This document shows, piece after piece, positions 11,101-23,127 of a stretch of DNA of 64,000 nt. Under the pieces are notes generated by a model. That model did no database searches. It was not told where the DNA came from and was given only the letters and a program-made list of their open reading frames with translations. Origin of the DNA: Nymphaea colorata. Its lineage: Eukaryota > Streptophyta > Magnoliopsida > Nymphaeales > Nymphaeaceae. Positions within the stretch are counted from its first letter, which is position 1. Every line of letters begins with the position of its first letter. The stretch lies in NCBI RefSeq assembly GCF_008831285.2, contig NC_045138.2:7905205-7969204 (forward strand), given 5' to 3'. Position numbers and translations under genes: made by a program.

Positions 11101-13315
11101 TGGACTATCTTGGGAATTTTAAAAAAGAAATGACCCATTTTAGACTTTTAACTTTTTCAATACCCATGTTTATCCTTGTAGGAGACTTCCCTTTTTAGTG
11201 ACCATTTTCTGGTCATTATATACACTAATAAGGTATATAATGAGCGTACGTTAAATGTGAACTCCACTATTGCACATTTACTTTCATGCTCAAACACTGT
11301 ATATGTATGCACGTGAGTTAATAAATAGGTATGCAATAACAAATAATTATGAGATAATGCTCATGAGATAACAAAAGATTTATAAGATAATAAGATAACA
11401 GATGAATATATGCATGAGATAATGCTAAGTATAAGTATGAGATAATGTTTATGAGATAACAAAAGATTTATAAGATAAAAAGACAACGTCAGATGTATGA
11501 GGTAATGTTTATTAGATTATATATATATATATATACAAATTGATAAATTTTATCTTTATTAAATCTCCAAATCTTTTTTTACGTGTTTTTTTTTATCCTT
11601 ACAAAAAATTTCTTTTTTGTATTAATCATGACATATTTTGTCATTATTAAAATGACACATGAAATTCCACACACAAGAACAGCATATATAATCAGCTTTG
11701 GCATAAAACCAGCCTGGAAAGTATACAAACAAAACAAACTAGCTAGTACTTAAGCTGTGGCTGTTTAGAACCCAAGCTAAGGCACATGATACCATAATTA
11801 TCAACGTAGTTCATATTTAAAGAAAGATCACATAGCAGTATTCAAATTATCACATTTCTACGACCAATTTTGACAGGATATGAGATCGAAATCTATATAT
11901 TTATTGTGTATGAGCATACAAAATGCATGTTCTAAGACTTTTATATGAACTTTTGCAAAACCATGTAAAAGTTTTGATTGAATAACAAAAACACGTGTTT
12001 AAGTTTTGATTTCTTTTAGCTCATGGTTTCCATATGTTAAGCTGGCTGTATCTTTACATATATAGTTAGCCTGCTTGAAAGTTCTAGCGATTTCATTTGA
12101 TCCTGTGGCAGGCTGAGAACTCACTGCTGCACCGAGCCCTATATAATAGCAGCCAACAGGCAGTTGAGTGCCATGCACCCCATCTACAGGCTGCTGCACC
12201 CACACTTCCGGTACACTATGGAGATCAACGCGCTCGCCAGGCAGGACCTGATCAATGCCGACGGCATCATCGAGAAGTGCTTCTCTCCCTTGAAGTATTC
12301 CATCGAAATCAGCTCTGCCGCGTATGACAAGCTTTGGCGATTCGACTACCAGGCGCTTCCTGCAGATCTCATTCAAAGGTCCGCCCTTAGCTTCACCACT
12401 TTTAATTTGTTGATGAAAATCTTATTGCAGAACGAATCGAAAATCTTTGCTTCTTTAGATTTACATATATATCTAAAGACTAAAAAACTCACAGTTTCTG
12501 TACAAGAAACTTTGCCTGGACTTTCATGGAGATCACGCCATTAATCTTCTTCCAGGGGTATGGCTGTGGAGGACCCGACGGCCGAGCACGGCGTAAGGCT
12601 CGTGATAGACGACTACCCATTTGCCAACGACGGCCTCCTCATCTGGTCGGCGACCAAAGAGTGGGTCGCCGACTATGTCAACCACTTTTATGAAGATTCT
12701 CAAAAAGTAGTTTCAGACGCCGAGCTCCAGGCATGGTGGTCGGAGGTCCGGAACAAGGGCCACGCAGACAAGAAGGACGAACCATGGTGGCCGGCTTTGG
12801 ACTCGAGGGAGAGCCTGGTGCAGGTGCTGACCACCATCATCTGGGTCGTATCCGGCCACCATGCGGCCGTCAACTTCGGCCAGTACCCGTACGGCGGATA
12901 CTTCCCCAACCGGCCGACGATCGCCCGGACGAACATCCCAACGGAGGACGACTCGGCCATGCACTTCGACCTGTTCCTCAAGAAACCGGAGTCCGCGCTC
13001 CTCGGCTGCTTCCCGTCGCAAACTCAGGCGACATTGGTGATGGCGATACTCGACGTGCTGTCCACGCACTCGATCGATGAGGAGTACCTGGGGCAGCAGG
13101 CCGAGCCGGTGTGGCAGTCTGATCCGGCGATCATGGCGGTGTTTGAGAAGTTCAACGGGAAGCTGAAGCAGATCGAGCGCATCATAGATGAGAGGAACAC
13201 GAACAGGGAGCTGAGGAATAGATCGGGGGCAGGGATCCTCCCGTATGAGCTCCTTAAGCCCTTCTCTCAACCGGGTGTTACAGGGAAGGGAATCCCAACT
13301 AGCATTTCCATTTGA
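4864..13315 (+). CDS. LOX: Plastid 13-lipoxygenase, complete (LOX-A)
   Basis: Adds O2 to linoleate or linolenate in the plastid, the first step to jasmonates and leaf aldehydes. Nine exons: 4864-5272, 5852-6120, 7819-8056, 8163-8489, 8580-8665, 8841-8951, 10434-10735, 12112-12378, 12556-13315. All introns are GT-AG, and the exons join in frame to 922 codons, a normal size for plastid LOX. Residues 1 to about 70 are rich in Ser, Ala and Arg, with 'VVVSCA' as a likely transit-peptide end. The PLAT domain covers about 85-225 and the catalytic domain follows. All five expected iron ligands are present: His575 and His580 (HQLVSHW), His772 and Asn776 (HAAVNFGQ), and the C-terminal Ile922 (ending GIPTSISI). 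Cys637-Phe638 in IIEKCFSP is the Phe-type pocket typical of 13-LOX, and Ala621 in INALARQ fits an S-specific enzyme. ATG 4867 is an alternative start and is the one that aligns with LOX-B. The 3' side has AATAAG near 13443. Activity is inferred. Confidence 0.95.
5273..5851 (+). other. LOX-A intron 1
   Basis: Intron of 579 bp with GT-AG ends and phase 1. It holds a (TA)n tract near 5466-5500 and otherwise AT-rich sequence. The LOX-B intron 1 is about 1.9 kb and largely unlike it, so the introns have diverged far more than the coding exons. Confidence 0.8.
6121..7818 (+). other. LOX-A intron 2
   Basis: Intron of 1698 bp. The part at about 6590-6830 is recognisably related to about 61710-62280 in LOX-B intron 2 (shared phrases around 'cccattgacgtcc' and 'ggccatgtttggcc'). 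7060-7160 contains a degenerate 'gagctcgac' repeat typical of decayed elements. The open frames on either strand have no recognisable homology. Confidence 0.7.
9025..9405. repeat. Degenerate 'ctcaagctc' repeat in intron 6
   Basis: Many diverged copies of ctcaagctc, gagctcaa and gagtcgagct, both strands mixed, in about 380 bp. This texture is typical of the ends of decayed plant transposable elements. It has no coding capacity and I cannot assign a family. Confidence 0.45.
9509..9860. mobile_element. Tourist-like MITE in LOX-A intron 6
   Basis: The ends are inverted: left cgcctgtttgaaagga, right reverse-complement cggcttgtttggttgga. TTA flanks both sides (9506-9508 and 9861-9863), as expected for PIF/Harbinger insertion. 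The left third is nearly all purine and the right half nearly all pyrimidine, so the transcript could fold back on itself. Confidence 0.6.
10736..12111 (+). other. LOX-A intron 7
   Basis: Intron of 1376 bp that splits the Trp codon of HQLVSHW (TG before, G after). It is AT-rich, with a stretch at 11340-11520 made of repeated 'gagataatg' and 'aagataa' phrases and a short (TA)n at 11519-11535. No coding sequence is recognised. Confidence 0.75.
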
Positions 13316-14340
13316 AGTGGAGGGAAAGAACAGGATCGATGTGGAAGTAAAGATTTTATCAAGTTGTTCGATCATGGCACTTTAGAGTTTAGATGAGCTT
13401 AGGGGATAGAACTTTGAAACTTAGCTGTTAATCTTTCTCATAAATAAGAAATGAACTAGAATGTGAATGAGAACAATATCGATCCCTTGTTGTATTGGTT
13501 CATGTTTTTTGTGGTCATAGCTTTCTTTGTTTAGCAATTCCAGTCGATATTGGAAAGCTATTTGCACAATTTTGGATCATATGAATCGAGAACTACCGGC
13601 CAAACATTAAACCTTAATGCCAAGGACATATTGGTCGATAACATTGTCAACTACCCATTATTTTAAAACATGTTAAAAATTGATATCCATAAAAATGCTA
13701 TCAAAACCAACAATTGATGAGTTTGCTCGAACTCTTGTAAGATGCATTTGATGGTATAAACTGGATCGTGATTCACTTTTACTAATTAATTAACAAGATT
13801 CACGTCAACCGTGTAAAAAAAGGTCCGCAGGTAGAACACTAGTCCCAGCGAATCTGGGTAAAGTGATTCTTCTAGCTTACCTTTCCCATCTCAGGTGCGT
13901 AGAGTGCGTTTCAATTATGAAAGTATACATTAGGAGATATCCAGTTAAAAGCAAGGACTAGTCACTATGATTCTCCAATCTATTAACTAGTTCATGAAGA
14001 AGAAGGATTTGGTCTTGGATGATCAGACCTGGGACAAAAGCATCCTACTCCATGCCTACAAGTTTTGTGGATAATTAAGCATCTAATCTGTCTAACCATT
14101 AATTTGTAAATGCAATTGCACAAGCGATGGCCAGAACTCCCTGCGGTTGAAGTTGTTACCACCTCACAATTCTTCTAATTTCTACTTGTTGACTGGATTC
14201 TACTTTCTATTGGCCCCACATGGTTCTTGTTCCACCATGTTATATTTTACTTCGTGCACTGTAGCTTTTGAAGTAAAGCGCATCATAGCACAATCCTCCT
14301 TTCTTATATTCAATCACGTTTTGACAATCTCGGCTCATTG
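13316..14340. other. LOX-A 3' flank and spacer
   Basis: The first 150 bp would hold the LOX-A 3' UTR; AATAAG near 13443 is the best polyadenylation-signal candidate, as no exact AATAAA is placed well. The rest is non-coding with no feature I can support. Confidence 0.5.
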
Positions 14341-15730
14341 ACAATGTTGAGTCCTGTGAGCTATTTTGGTGGCTCCATTCTTCTTATGAATAAGCTTTAG
14401 GTCTGTTTTGTTCACGCTCTTGATGAGTCTTCCTTTCTTAAAGAAGATATCTTTAGGTCTGTTTTGTTCACGCTCTTGACGAGTCTTCCTTTCTTAAAGA
14501 AGATATCCCCTACTTCCCACGCCTCTCTTGCAATCTATCTGGTAAAAAGAATTCGGAAAGCCATCAATGCCTGACACACTGTCGCTTTCTAAACTAAAAA
14601 CTACCTCCTTTACCTCCTCGATAGTCTAAGGTCTCACTGCTCACCTTGTCATCTCCCATGAAGTCCTCAAAATATCCACTAGCTGCCTTCATAATCATCT
14701 CATCTGCTTCATAAATAAGTCCACCCACTTCCAGCTGAACAATGCTATTTCTGAGCATTTTCGCCTTAGCCACTGTTTGAAAAAACCCAGTGTCCTTGTC
14801 ACCGTCCTAGGATCACTTTACTCTAGATCTCTATCTCCACATGATCTGTTCAAAATGCAACACTATTTCCAGCTGTTCCCTTACAACCTCTTCCTCCTCC
14901 AACGCCTGCCAATCACCTTGTTCACTCAACAACTGTTTTTGCACAAGCTGGTCCATCAGTTCCTTGACCTCGTCTTCAAATCTCTCAAAGTTGTTTCTAT
15001 TCCAGTCTCACAGTTGTTTACTGATACTTTATAACTTTAAAACCATGGCCACCATCAGACAGCTCCTGTGTGCTTTGCTCCATTCAGTAACCACAATACT
15101 CCTCCTTTCCAAGGTAACTAGCCCTGGCTTGAAGACTCAAAAGGTTTTCCCCGTTCTCTTTGGATTCATTGAACTGGTCAGCTTTATTAGGAGGACTTTG
15201 TGGTCAAAGGTTGGGTGGGGAATAGTGGATGTATGGTCTTGACCCATCCCAAGCAGCGTTTACAAACCCCCAGTAAAAGGTTTCATTGGATATTGGCACT
15301 TTCTGCCTGCAGTTAGACCAAGTATAGCTTCTAGAATTATCATGAATCTCCTTTAAACTTGCCACATTGGTAAATCTGTTAAAATCGCTACAATGGTTGA
15401 GACAAGGAGCCCTGCCGGTCTTGTTCTGTCCGCTGCACATGAAGTCACCGCACAATAGTGGGGATCTTGCGAATTAAGGACAAACTCTAGCTCCTCAAAA
15501 TTGTTTTTCCTGGTGAGGGCGTTGCTGGGCATGTACACTGCACCAATCATCACCCAAAAGGTAGAAACAGGAAGCTTGAGCATGCCGGCTAACCACCAAC
15601 GATTGTGCAACCATCTTGAGGCTTGAACACAGTTAGAGTTCCATAGACAGATTATATGAGCTTTCCCATCAATGGAATCCTCATTCTCAGCAATCCAGTC
15701 ACACTTCACGCTCCATGCAAGGCTCTTCAT
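14340..15730 (-). pseudogene. Decayed LINE retrotransposon (endonuclease to early RT)
   Basis: Read on the minus strand from 15730, this gives the start of a LINE ORF2. An apurinic endonuclease-like N-terminus begins MKSLAWSVKCDW, followed by 'CGDF' and 'YTWSN', which are endonuclease motifs. A charged linker comes next, then 'DGDKDTGFFQTVAKA' and 'SGIDGFPNSFYQ', which match the conserved region leading into LINE reverse transcriptases. Several stops and frame breaks show it is dead, and the catalytic RT core is missing at the left. Its 5' end abuts the Copia LTR at 15731. Family assignment is by motif reading only. Confidence 0.75.
14395..14506. repeat. Perfect-looking 56-bp direct duplication
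   Basis: Two adjacent units, 14395-14450 and 14451-14506, both beginning ctttaggtctgttttg and differing by only about one base. It lies at the 3' (left) end of the decayed LINE and looks like a recent local duplication. Confidence 0.8.
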
Positions 15731-16321
15731 TGTAGGTGGAATTGTGGGCCCTAGATATAACATAGATACAAACTCGAATAATTTAGGCAGAGAAAAATTG
15801 GCAGAGTCTCGACGTCTAAAATAATTCTCAATAATAAACTTGACAAAGTACACATAATAAGAACTAAATAACCAAACGAAAATAACTCACAAAATGAACT
15901 AAAGCCAAACAGTTGATAATCTCAAAATGTAAACTACTTTATTCATCAAAATGAACATAACAAAAAAAAACTCAAGGAAACTCACCAAAGCTCACGTAGT
16001 GAACTTTCACACACAAGCACTTAACGCCCTTGCACTTGAGCATTCACTTGAAAACTGCTCACGAAGTGAACACACAAGAACACAAGATCACTCAACTTCA
16101 TTTTTTTCTTTTTGATACTTAACAAAAAGGCCAATCACTTCTATTTATAGGAAGGACAAGTAGGTGGTGAAGGTTCCATCATTTTCTAATTTCTTTTAAT
16201 TATTTTTATGTTTTTATCACTAGTCACTGACTTAAAAGGAGGTTCACGACTTTTCGAGAGAGTTGATGATGACTCATTACAGTCTCTCTCATTACTAACT
16301 CTTAACTCATGACTCCTAACA
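15731..16321 (-). mobile_element. Copia 3' LTR
   Basis: A 591-bp terminal repeat. On the plus strand it begins TGTAGG and ends CTAACA, so on the element's own strand it runs TGTTAG...CCTACA. About 380 bp match the 5' LTR at 50681-51062 collinearly. The purine-rich AGAAGAA just outside its inner end fits a polypurine tract next to TGTTAG. Confidence 0.8.
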
Positions 16322-18600
16322 TTCTTCTAAGCTTGGTGAATGTTTTCACTGGAAAGCATTTGGTAAAGATGTCAGCGACTTGATCTTCTGAAGCGCTTGG
16401 CTACAACTGAATCTTTCCTTTGAGTACATTCTCTCTGATAAAATGATGTTCCACCTCTATATGTTTTGTTCGAGCATGAAAGACAATGCATTATGCAAAT
16501 ATAACTGCACTTTATTATCACAGTAGAGTCTCACTGCATAATCTACATCTTGTTTAATGTCTTTCAGTAGTCGCATCAACCACACTCATTCTTGTGCTGC
16601 TTGATATGCTGCTCTATACTCTGCTTCTATTGTAGATAGTAAAACTGTTGACTGTGTCTTACTGCACCATGAAATTGCACCACTTGCAAGATTGAATGTA
16701 TATCCTGTGGTTGATCTTCGAGTTGATAAGTCTCCAGCATAATCCGCATCACAATGACCAACAACTTGATAGTTTGGTTTTTTTCATAAAATATACTAAA
16801 GTCACGACTTCTTTTGACATACCTTAACATTTTTTTTACCACATCTAAATGTGGTTTTCTTGGAGTTTGCATGAATCAACTCACAACACTAACTGCATAG
16901 GCAATATTTGATCTTGACAATGCTAAGTAGATTAAGCTTTCAATCAGTTGGTGGTACATAATGACATCTTTTAGTTTGTCACTTCATCAATTCTAAGTTT
17001 CACATTTATCTCAATTGATGGTGAGATAAGTTTGCAACCGAGCATACCATACTTATGTAGTAAGTCCCGAACATACTTCTTTTGACTTAAAAATAATCCA
17101 TTAGATTCATAATCAATTTCCAATCCAAGGAAGTGTCGCAACTCCTCCAGCTCTTTCATTTCGAATCTCACCGTGAGATGTTCATGAATGAGATTAATTT
17201 CTTCCTTGTTATCTCCAGTAATAATTAAATCATCAATATAAATTAAGAAAACAGTAATCTTCATACCTCTTTTCTTGATGGAGCTACTTGAATATGCCGA
17301 GGTGACTTAAAATTCATTAAACACCATAAATTCAGCTATTTTTCTGTATCATGCTCTGTGTACTTGCTTCAATCCATAGAGTATTTTTCTTAGGTTGCAG
17401 ATGTAGTATGACTTGTTTGGATATTTGAATTCTTCAGACTATCCCATATATATTTCATGATCGAGATATCCATATAAGAAAACATTTTTCACATTTGACA
17501 TAGCTTTCAAGATTTGCTTGCAGCAATGGTTATCAGAATACCTACAAATGTGATCTTCACAATAGGGCTAAAAGTTCATTCAAAGTCAATGTTATACTAC
17601 TGTGAAAATCCTCTCGTGACTAGTCAAGCCTTATATCTATCGACTATATTAACTGTCATTCTTTTTATTTTCTAAACTCACTTACAAGTAATGAGTTTTA
17701 CTCCTGCCGGCTTTGGTATGAGCTCGTAGTTCTCGTTATGCTCTAATGCATTCATTTAATCTTTCATTGGAGCTTGTCATTTTTCAACATATTTTGTTTC
17801 TTCAAAAGAAGTTGGTTCAATCTCCTCCAGGATGGCACAATGTTCATTTGCATACTTGGGATTTGGTTTCGATACTCTTGTTAATCTTCTTAGTGTTATA
17901 GGTGCTCCTTCTGGTTCTTGAAGTTATGATGGTCTTTCTTCTTTTATACTTCATTGTTGAACAGGACTGACCCATGTTCCCCATGGATCTACTTGTTCTT
18001 CTCGTCTTGGGCTATGTTTAGGCATTTGGACTTATTTATCTGATCGTATTGCTTCTGTATCTTCCGGCAAAAGCTCTCCTTGATTCATCTTAAATTGTAT
18101 TTTGTTTCAAATATTTCTCTAAAAAACTAGAGAGTCTGGAAGCGCCTTCTTTTCTTCTGACCACACGATAATGTTTCATCGAAGACAACATTGCGAGAAA
18201 TATGAACTTGTACTGTGCTAGGATTAGTGCATCTTCATCCATTCTAATATGGATTATGCCCAACAAAGACACACCTTTGTGTCTTCTTGTTGAACTTATT
18301 CATGTATTGCTCAGATAAAAAAAACATAGCATACACAACCAAATACTCTAAAATAACTTACAAATGACTTCTTTTTATGGAACATTTTATATGGAGACTT
18401 AAAATTAAATCTCGGTAATGGTAGTTGATTAATTACGTGTACAGTGGTGTGGACTCACTCGGCTCAAAATCTTGGTGGCATGCTTTTTGCAAGCACATGC
18501 ATGTTTTTGTTATATGATGATTCTTTCGTTCTTCCATTCCATTTTGCTAAGGCATATAGGCACATGTAAATTGTCTTCGAATAATATGTTGCCTCATGTA
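16322..18600 (-). pseudogene. Copia polyprotein, 3' half (integrase end, RT, RNase H)
   Basis: Minus-strand fragments appear in the normal Ty1/copia order. The end of integrase has 'QFTCAYMP' and 'QNGMEERKN' near 18500-18580. 'CVFVGYNP' and 'VHISRNVVFDE' follow at about 18180-18290. Reverse transcriptase has 'YIDDLIITGDN', 'FEMKELEELRHFLGLEI' and 'FLSQKKYVRDLLHKYGM' at 17264-16990. RNase H has 'TPRKPHLDVVKKMLRYVK' and 'LLKDIKQDVDYAVRLYCDN'. Stops and frameshifts break it throughout. The 5' half of the same element is at 48850-50666. Confidence 0.85.
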
Positions 18601-19450
18601 TACCAAAACAGAGAGAGAGTAGAAAACAGGGAAGACCGCAACCACTGGCTAAGGCAAACCACAAAAGTATTAGGAAGTCTGCTGATACGACTGTCTCTGA
18701 ATACCTTGCTATGGTGTTCTTCCTAGATTCACCACTAGCAACTGATAAGCCATGGCCTCGCTTGGTGTTACACCAAAGCTGAATAGGGTGAAGGGGTAAA
18801 AAGAAGGAGAAGGCAAACGGTGGATGGAGTAAGCATGAACTGTTAAGCTAAGCAAAGGAGAGAATGTGGCAAAAGAAAGGATAAAAGCCTTTTATCGATA
18901 GAATGGAATAAACACTCAGGAGACAGTGACAGCGGTTTTGGCTTAACTCAAAAAGAAAGCATTAAGAGAAACATCGATAATACGTTAAGAGTTTTTGAGA
19001 GACAGCTCTCGGCAGCAGCTGGACAGTGGGTACGATTCCGATCGGATATGACTATATTAGATAACGCTGCTCTCCCTAATTTTGTCTCGCAAGTGCTTGG
19101 CGATGCCGGTCATGAAATGAACCTTTCCCCAGTTTCATTCTGTGGTCAGACTTTGAACACGATAAGTGCAAACATTTCAAGTTTTTCTAAAGAATCACCA
19201 ACCAAAGGAAGAAAAATCAGAATGCGGAACTCATTCATACAATTAGAGTTGCTAATAGCAGTACAAACACCATGCTTCTGAAGAGACTGCGGGGTTGCTC
19301 ACTGAAATGATCTCCCTCTATTGCCGTTACCACCTTGCTCCTCCTAGGTGTGCGTGTCGATTTGGTGAAACACGTTGTTCCTTTTTCTTGAATAATCTTC
19401 TTAAATTGTGCTCTGAGGCACTGGCAGAGTTATAAACCCTAAACCATTGG

Positions 19451-19753
19451 TTAGCTCAACAACTTCGTGCAATCAGTGTCTTTGATTACAAGTATAGATT
19501 TGTTCGACGTAGACCTGAGCAGGTTTCTAAGGGCAGAGTTGCAACAGAGATCGGTGAATTCAAGGTCATAGATATCGAACTTGAGGAAGTTGGCCATGGT
19601 GGCGAACAAGCTCGATTTGCGGGTGCCTGGAGGCCCGTAGTATAGGTACCCCCGCTTTTGGGCCTTGCCGGCCGCTCTATAGAACTGCATTCTCTCCACA
19701 AACTTCTTGAGATCGTTCCTTAGAGCTGCCTTTTGGGATTCCTTCATTGGCAA
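19451..19753 (-). pseudogene. BCS1-like AAA-ATPase fragment, unit A
   Basis: A 100-residue reading frame matches the start of the AAA module of plant BCS1/HSR4-type ATPases: 'DLKKFVERMQFYRAAGKA', 'RGYLYYGPPGTRKSSLFA', 'MANFLKFDIYDLEFTDL', 'SILVIKDTDCTKLLS'. The Walker A site reads GPPGTRKSS, where the family has a Gly before the Lys, and Walker B reads ILVIKDTD, where the acidic Glu is replaced by Lys. Both changes should abolish ATP hydrolysis. The N-terminal membrane segment and the C-terminal half are missing, so this is a dead exon fragment. Confidence 0.85.
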
Positions 19754-19788
19754 CGTCCAAGTCTACATGAAATAAGTTGAATGATGCC

Positions 19789-19900
19789 AATGGAGGGATC
19801 CCAAAAGACAGCTCTGATGAATAGTCCGAATGAGGGAAAGCAGTTCTATAGAGCCGTCAGTAGGGCCTGGAAGTGGGGATACCAGCTCTACGGAAGAGAA
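19789..19900 (+). pseudogene. Opposed second copy of the AAA exon start, unit A
   Basis: About 110 bp after the minus-strand fragment begins, the plus strand encodes the same exon start again: 'MEGSQKTALMN', then 'FYRAVSRAWKWGYQLYG', stopping before the Walker A site. The two copies diverge from a short centre near 19765, each reading outward. This opposed copy is also present in units B and C. Confidence 0.75.
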
Positions 19901-20039
19901 AGTAAAAAGTTATATCAAAGGTGACATAAAAAGTGAGATTCATGCATGAAACCTGGAAGGAAATGAAAGTGGTACGACACATGGAGGGTGGAGTGTGGGA
20001 GGGGATCTGTGGATGAATGCCCGCAAGAGCTAGGGGTTC

Positions 20040-21060
20040 TTTATCATCCCTAGGAGTAGTGGTGGTGCCTCGGGTAGATTTTGCACTTTATATAGGTATC
20101 ACCAGATTATTGAATTTCAATTGTTGATGTGATTTCTTTCCTAAAAGAAAAGATTGATAAATTATTTTTTAATCTTACATTTTCCAATTTCTAAAAAGAT
20201 TTTTTCCCAATTCATAAATTATGTTTTAATTTTAGCTTTTCATTTCCAATTTTTGATAAGATTTTTTTCCTAAATGAAAAGCTTCATAAATTATGTTTTA
20301 ATCTTAGCTTTTGAATTCCAATTTCTAATAAGATTTCACTCCTAAAAGAAAAGGTTCATAATTTATGTTTTAGTTTTGCCTTTTTTAACTCTCCTATGGA
20401 GTATACCGTAGTTGTTCAACCTATTTGTAGATGTGGTCCTCCATTGTCACATGTGAGGTGAACGGAGAGTTAAAAGCTTAAACAACTAAGTTAAGCCCTT
20501 TAGGACAGTAAATAAAGGTAAAACTACACGATAATTTAGGAATATTTTGATTTAGGAATGAAATCATATTAAAATTAAAAATTAAAATGTCAGAATAGAA
20601 CTTAATTTATGAATCTTTTTATTTTGAAAAGAAATCTTATTATAACATGGAAATAAAAAATATAGGATTAAAACTAACTTTTTAATCTTTCATTTAGAAA
20701 GGAAATCTTATTGACAATTGGAATTCAACAAGCTAGTGGTACATATATAAAATGGAAAATCCACCTCAGGCACTGCCACTATTAACAACGATGATAGAGA
20801 ATCCCAAGTTTCTTTTGGCATTCATTCATAGATCTACTCCATTCTCCCTTTAAATATTATATTTATAGTCTTTTTTTTAAAACTAACCTTACTAATGTAA
20901 TCTTAAAGATAGGTTGATACACAATATGTAGTATGTTGATTTTTTTTATAAAAACAACTATATTCAAAACATGTTTTATATGAAAATAATTTTCATAAAT
21001 ATATTAGGATGTTTATCTGTTATTTAAGAAATTTTTTTAGCAAAATATAAAAGGGTCTGA
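20040..21060. other. AT-rich block of unit A
   Basis: AT-rich sequence built from loosely repeated phrases such as 'cctaaaagaaaa' and 'ttttaatctta', with the reverse-complement phrases in its second half (20560-20710), so it could fold. The equivalents are 25960-26960 and 33100-33790. No gene is seen. Confidence 0.55.
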
Positions 21061-21439
21061 TAATTGTACTTCTGTCTATGGTGAGGCGGTCGTCCAGTTT
21101 AATCGGGCCTGCTTTCTTTCATGTTGTAACCGGCGTTGCAGTATAGCTGAGCTTGAAGCTAGCCCTCAATTGTTTATGGCATTTATGGTTTGTTCCCATC
21201 GATGGGCAAGATTTGGTGTAGCTTATATGAGGCGAGTATGTAGAGTACTCAGAGGACATAAATATGGTAGGTAGGTTTTATGTGCATAATTTTGGAATCA
21301 AAATGAAAGCCTGAAGGTGCAATCTGTTGCATTCCTTGGAAGCCATATCAGGGTAAAGACTGACTGTGTTGCCTCCATCCTTTAGGTTGTAGAAGTAGAG
21401 AACATGTTAGACATCATCTAACGAGGCCACAGTTGAGGA

Positions 21440-22170
21440 GGAAATCCTAAATGATTCAGGGGCTCAGTCGTATAACAGTGCAATCTTCGTGACAATCTTG
21501 GCAGAAAAGCATCCGATGAAAGATGCGAAAGATCATCTTATAATGAAGTACAACCCTATGGTTCCATTCATGCTGTTGGTGGAGGAACATGTTCCTTCTT
21601 TTAGTGTTAATATACAATAAATGGATGCTCTACCTGAATTTCCTATCATGGTGCTGAAGTAGTTTATCTATCAATGGCATTACGACTTAAAGATGTTATG
21701 GTATCTATACGTGGATCTGCAAGCTCCATCTACTATGCTTGACTGCAATAAAGAAGAACCACCGTCCTGGAAAGCTGTGAACAAACAATAAAAGGATATA
21801 TTGGCTAAAGTAACGATATTGCTTGAGAAAGGTATGGGCTTGCAATTAAGCTGGATTCTTGATTATATGCTTGATTTTCTAACTTAGCTAAAAAGCAAAA
21901 GGGAAATTGGTCCTTGGCTACTGGTATATTGTATTTTTGAACAATGAATCCCTTGTGTATCGGATATGTTTCTTTGTGTGTGTGTGTGTAGTGCTCACTT
22001 GTAAGTCCCTTGAGCTTAGAGCTCATAAAGAATTTTTTGTTACCATGATGACCATTAAGGGGGAGGTACATGATAGAGAAGGTGCCCACAATCGGAAAGA
22101 AGTGTGATTTGGAACTCCAAACTTTGAAACCCATCAAAAATCTTCTATTCAATGAATATCTTATGCCCAT
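21440..22170. other. Coding-like remnant conserved in units A-C, function unknown
   Basis: On the plus strand at about 21510-21600 an exon-like stretch reads 'AEKHPMKDAKDHLIMKYNP' and 'MVPFMLLVEEHVPSF'. It recurs in unit B (27400-27490) and unit C (34190-34285). On the minus strand a 121-codon frame starting MGIRYSLNRRF is open at 22170-21805 and again at 28062-27697, but is shortened in unit C (84 codons). I recognise neither. Open frames that are conserved only between repeats may simply reflect recent duplication. Confidence 0.35.
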
Positions 22171-22517
22171 ATAGAGCTACAGATAAAATTACTTTTCAGG
22201 CAGATATGACGGACTCCAAGAGAAGACTTAGCGGAAGCTAGTCTGTCATGATCAACAAAAGAAAAAGGGAAAAGTGTTTAAAATCAATTCACCTTGTCAT
22301 ACACTTTTGTCATATTGAGAACCTCCTCTTACACTATCGGTGGGTTGCACTACTTCACGCAGAAACATTAAATCGTCATAGAGCAATCTCTCGTTAGAAA
22401 TCTTGCTTGCCCTTTTCCAATAATCTTACTATGAATGTGCCACATGCTTTTTGAAAATAATTACAATCCCAATTTTTCTGTACCAAATTATTCGTTGTTC
22501 TTTGATGTCCATAATCT

Positions 22518-22955
22518 AGGGATGTGAACAGATTGGATTCAAATGAGATATATACCCTCGACTGTATCCATTTTATTGGATGTTCGAACACTCGAATTCA
22601 AATTCAGATTCAAATACAAGCAAACAAAAATCATATGAGAATTCGAAATCCGATTTCAAAATCCGAATCCAGTTTTTTATATAAACATCCAAATCCAAAT
22701 TTTTAACTGAATTTGGCCAACATTCAAAATGTAAGCGAATTAGATATAAGGTATTTATTTAAACATAAATCCAGTCCAAATCCATATCTAAATCCCATAA
22801 GATATTTATGTATATCCGAATTCAATCGGATGTCATTTCTCAAATCAGAATCCGATCTTATTTTTTAATCAGATATTCAATTTTTTTCCATATCCAATTT
22901 TTTAGGAAGGGTTTGGTCGGATATCCCCAATCCAAATCGGATATGTGGACATAGA
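22518..22955. mobile_element. MITE-like element, unit A copy
   Basis: Same family as 632-1001: it starts agggatgtgaac and is made of 'aatccgaatccgattt'-like phrases. It lies at the same place in units B (28411-28808) and C (38494-38930), so it inserted before the units multiplied. Confidence 0.55.
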
Positions 22956-23058
22956 TATATATTTCTTCACTTGATTTCATTGTTTTTTTTATATGTTCCT
23001 GAGTGTGGAGAGAGGGAGAGAAATGGCTGATGTCTTGTGAATCTATATGTTCGTGTGA

Positions 23059-23127
<69 letters not shown>
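23059..23127. repeat. (TA)n microsatellite, unit A
   Basis: A nearly pure TA run broken by two TG steps. It sits at the same place in unit B (28982-29056) and unit C (39317-39361), with different lengths. Confidence 0.9.

Noticed and set aside
12713-13375. 220-codon minus-strand open frame opposite LOX-A exon 9
   Set aside because: It is a shadow of the GC-rich coding exon on the other strand; Arg/Pro/Leu-rich with no domain.
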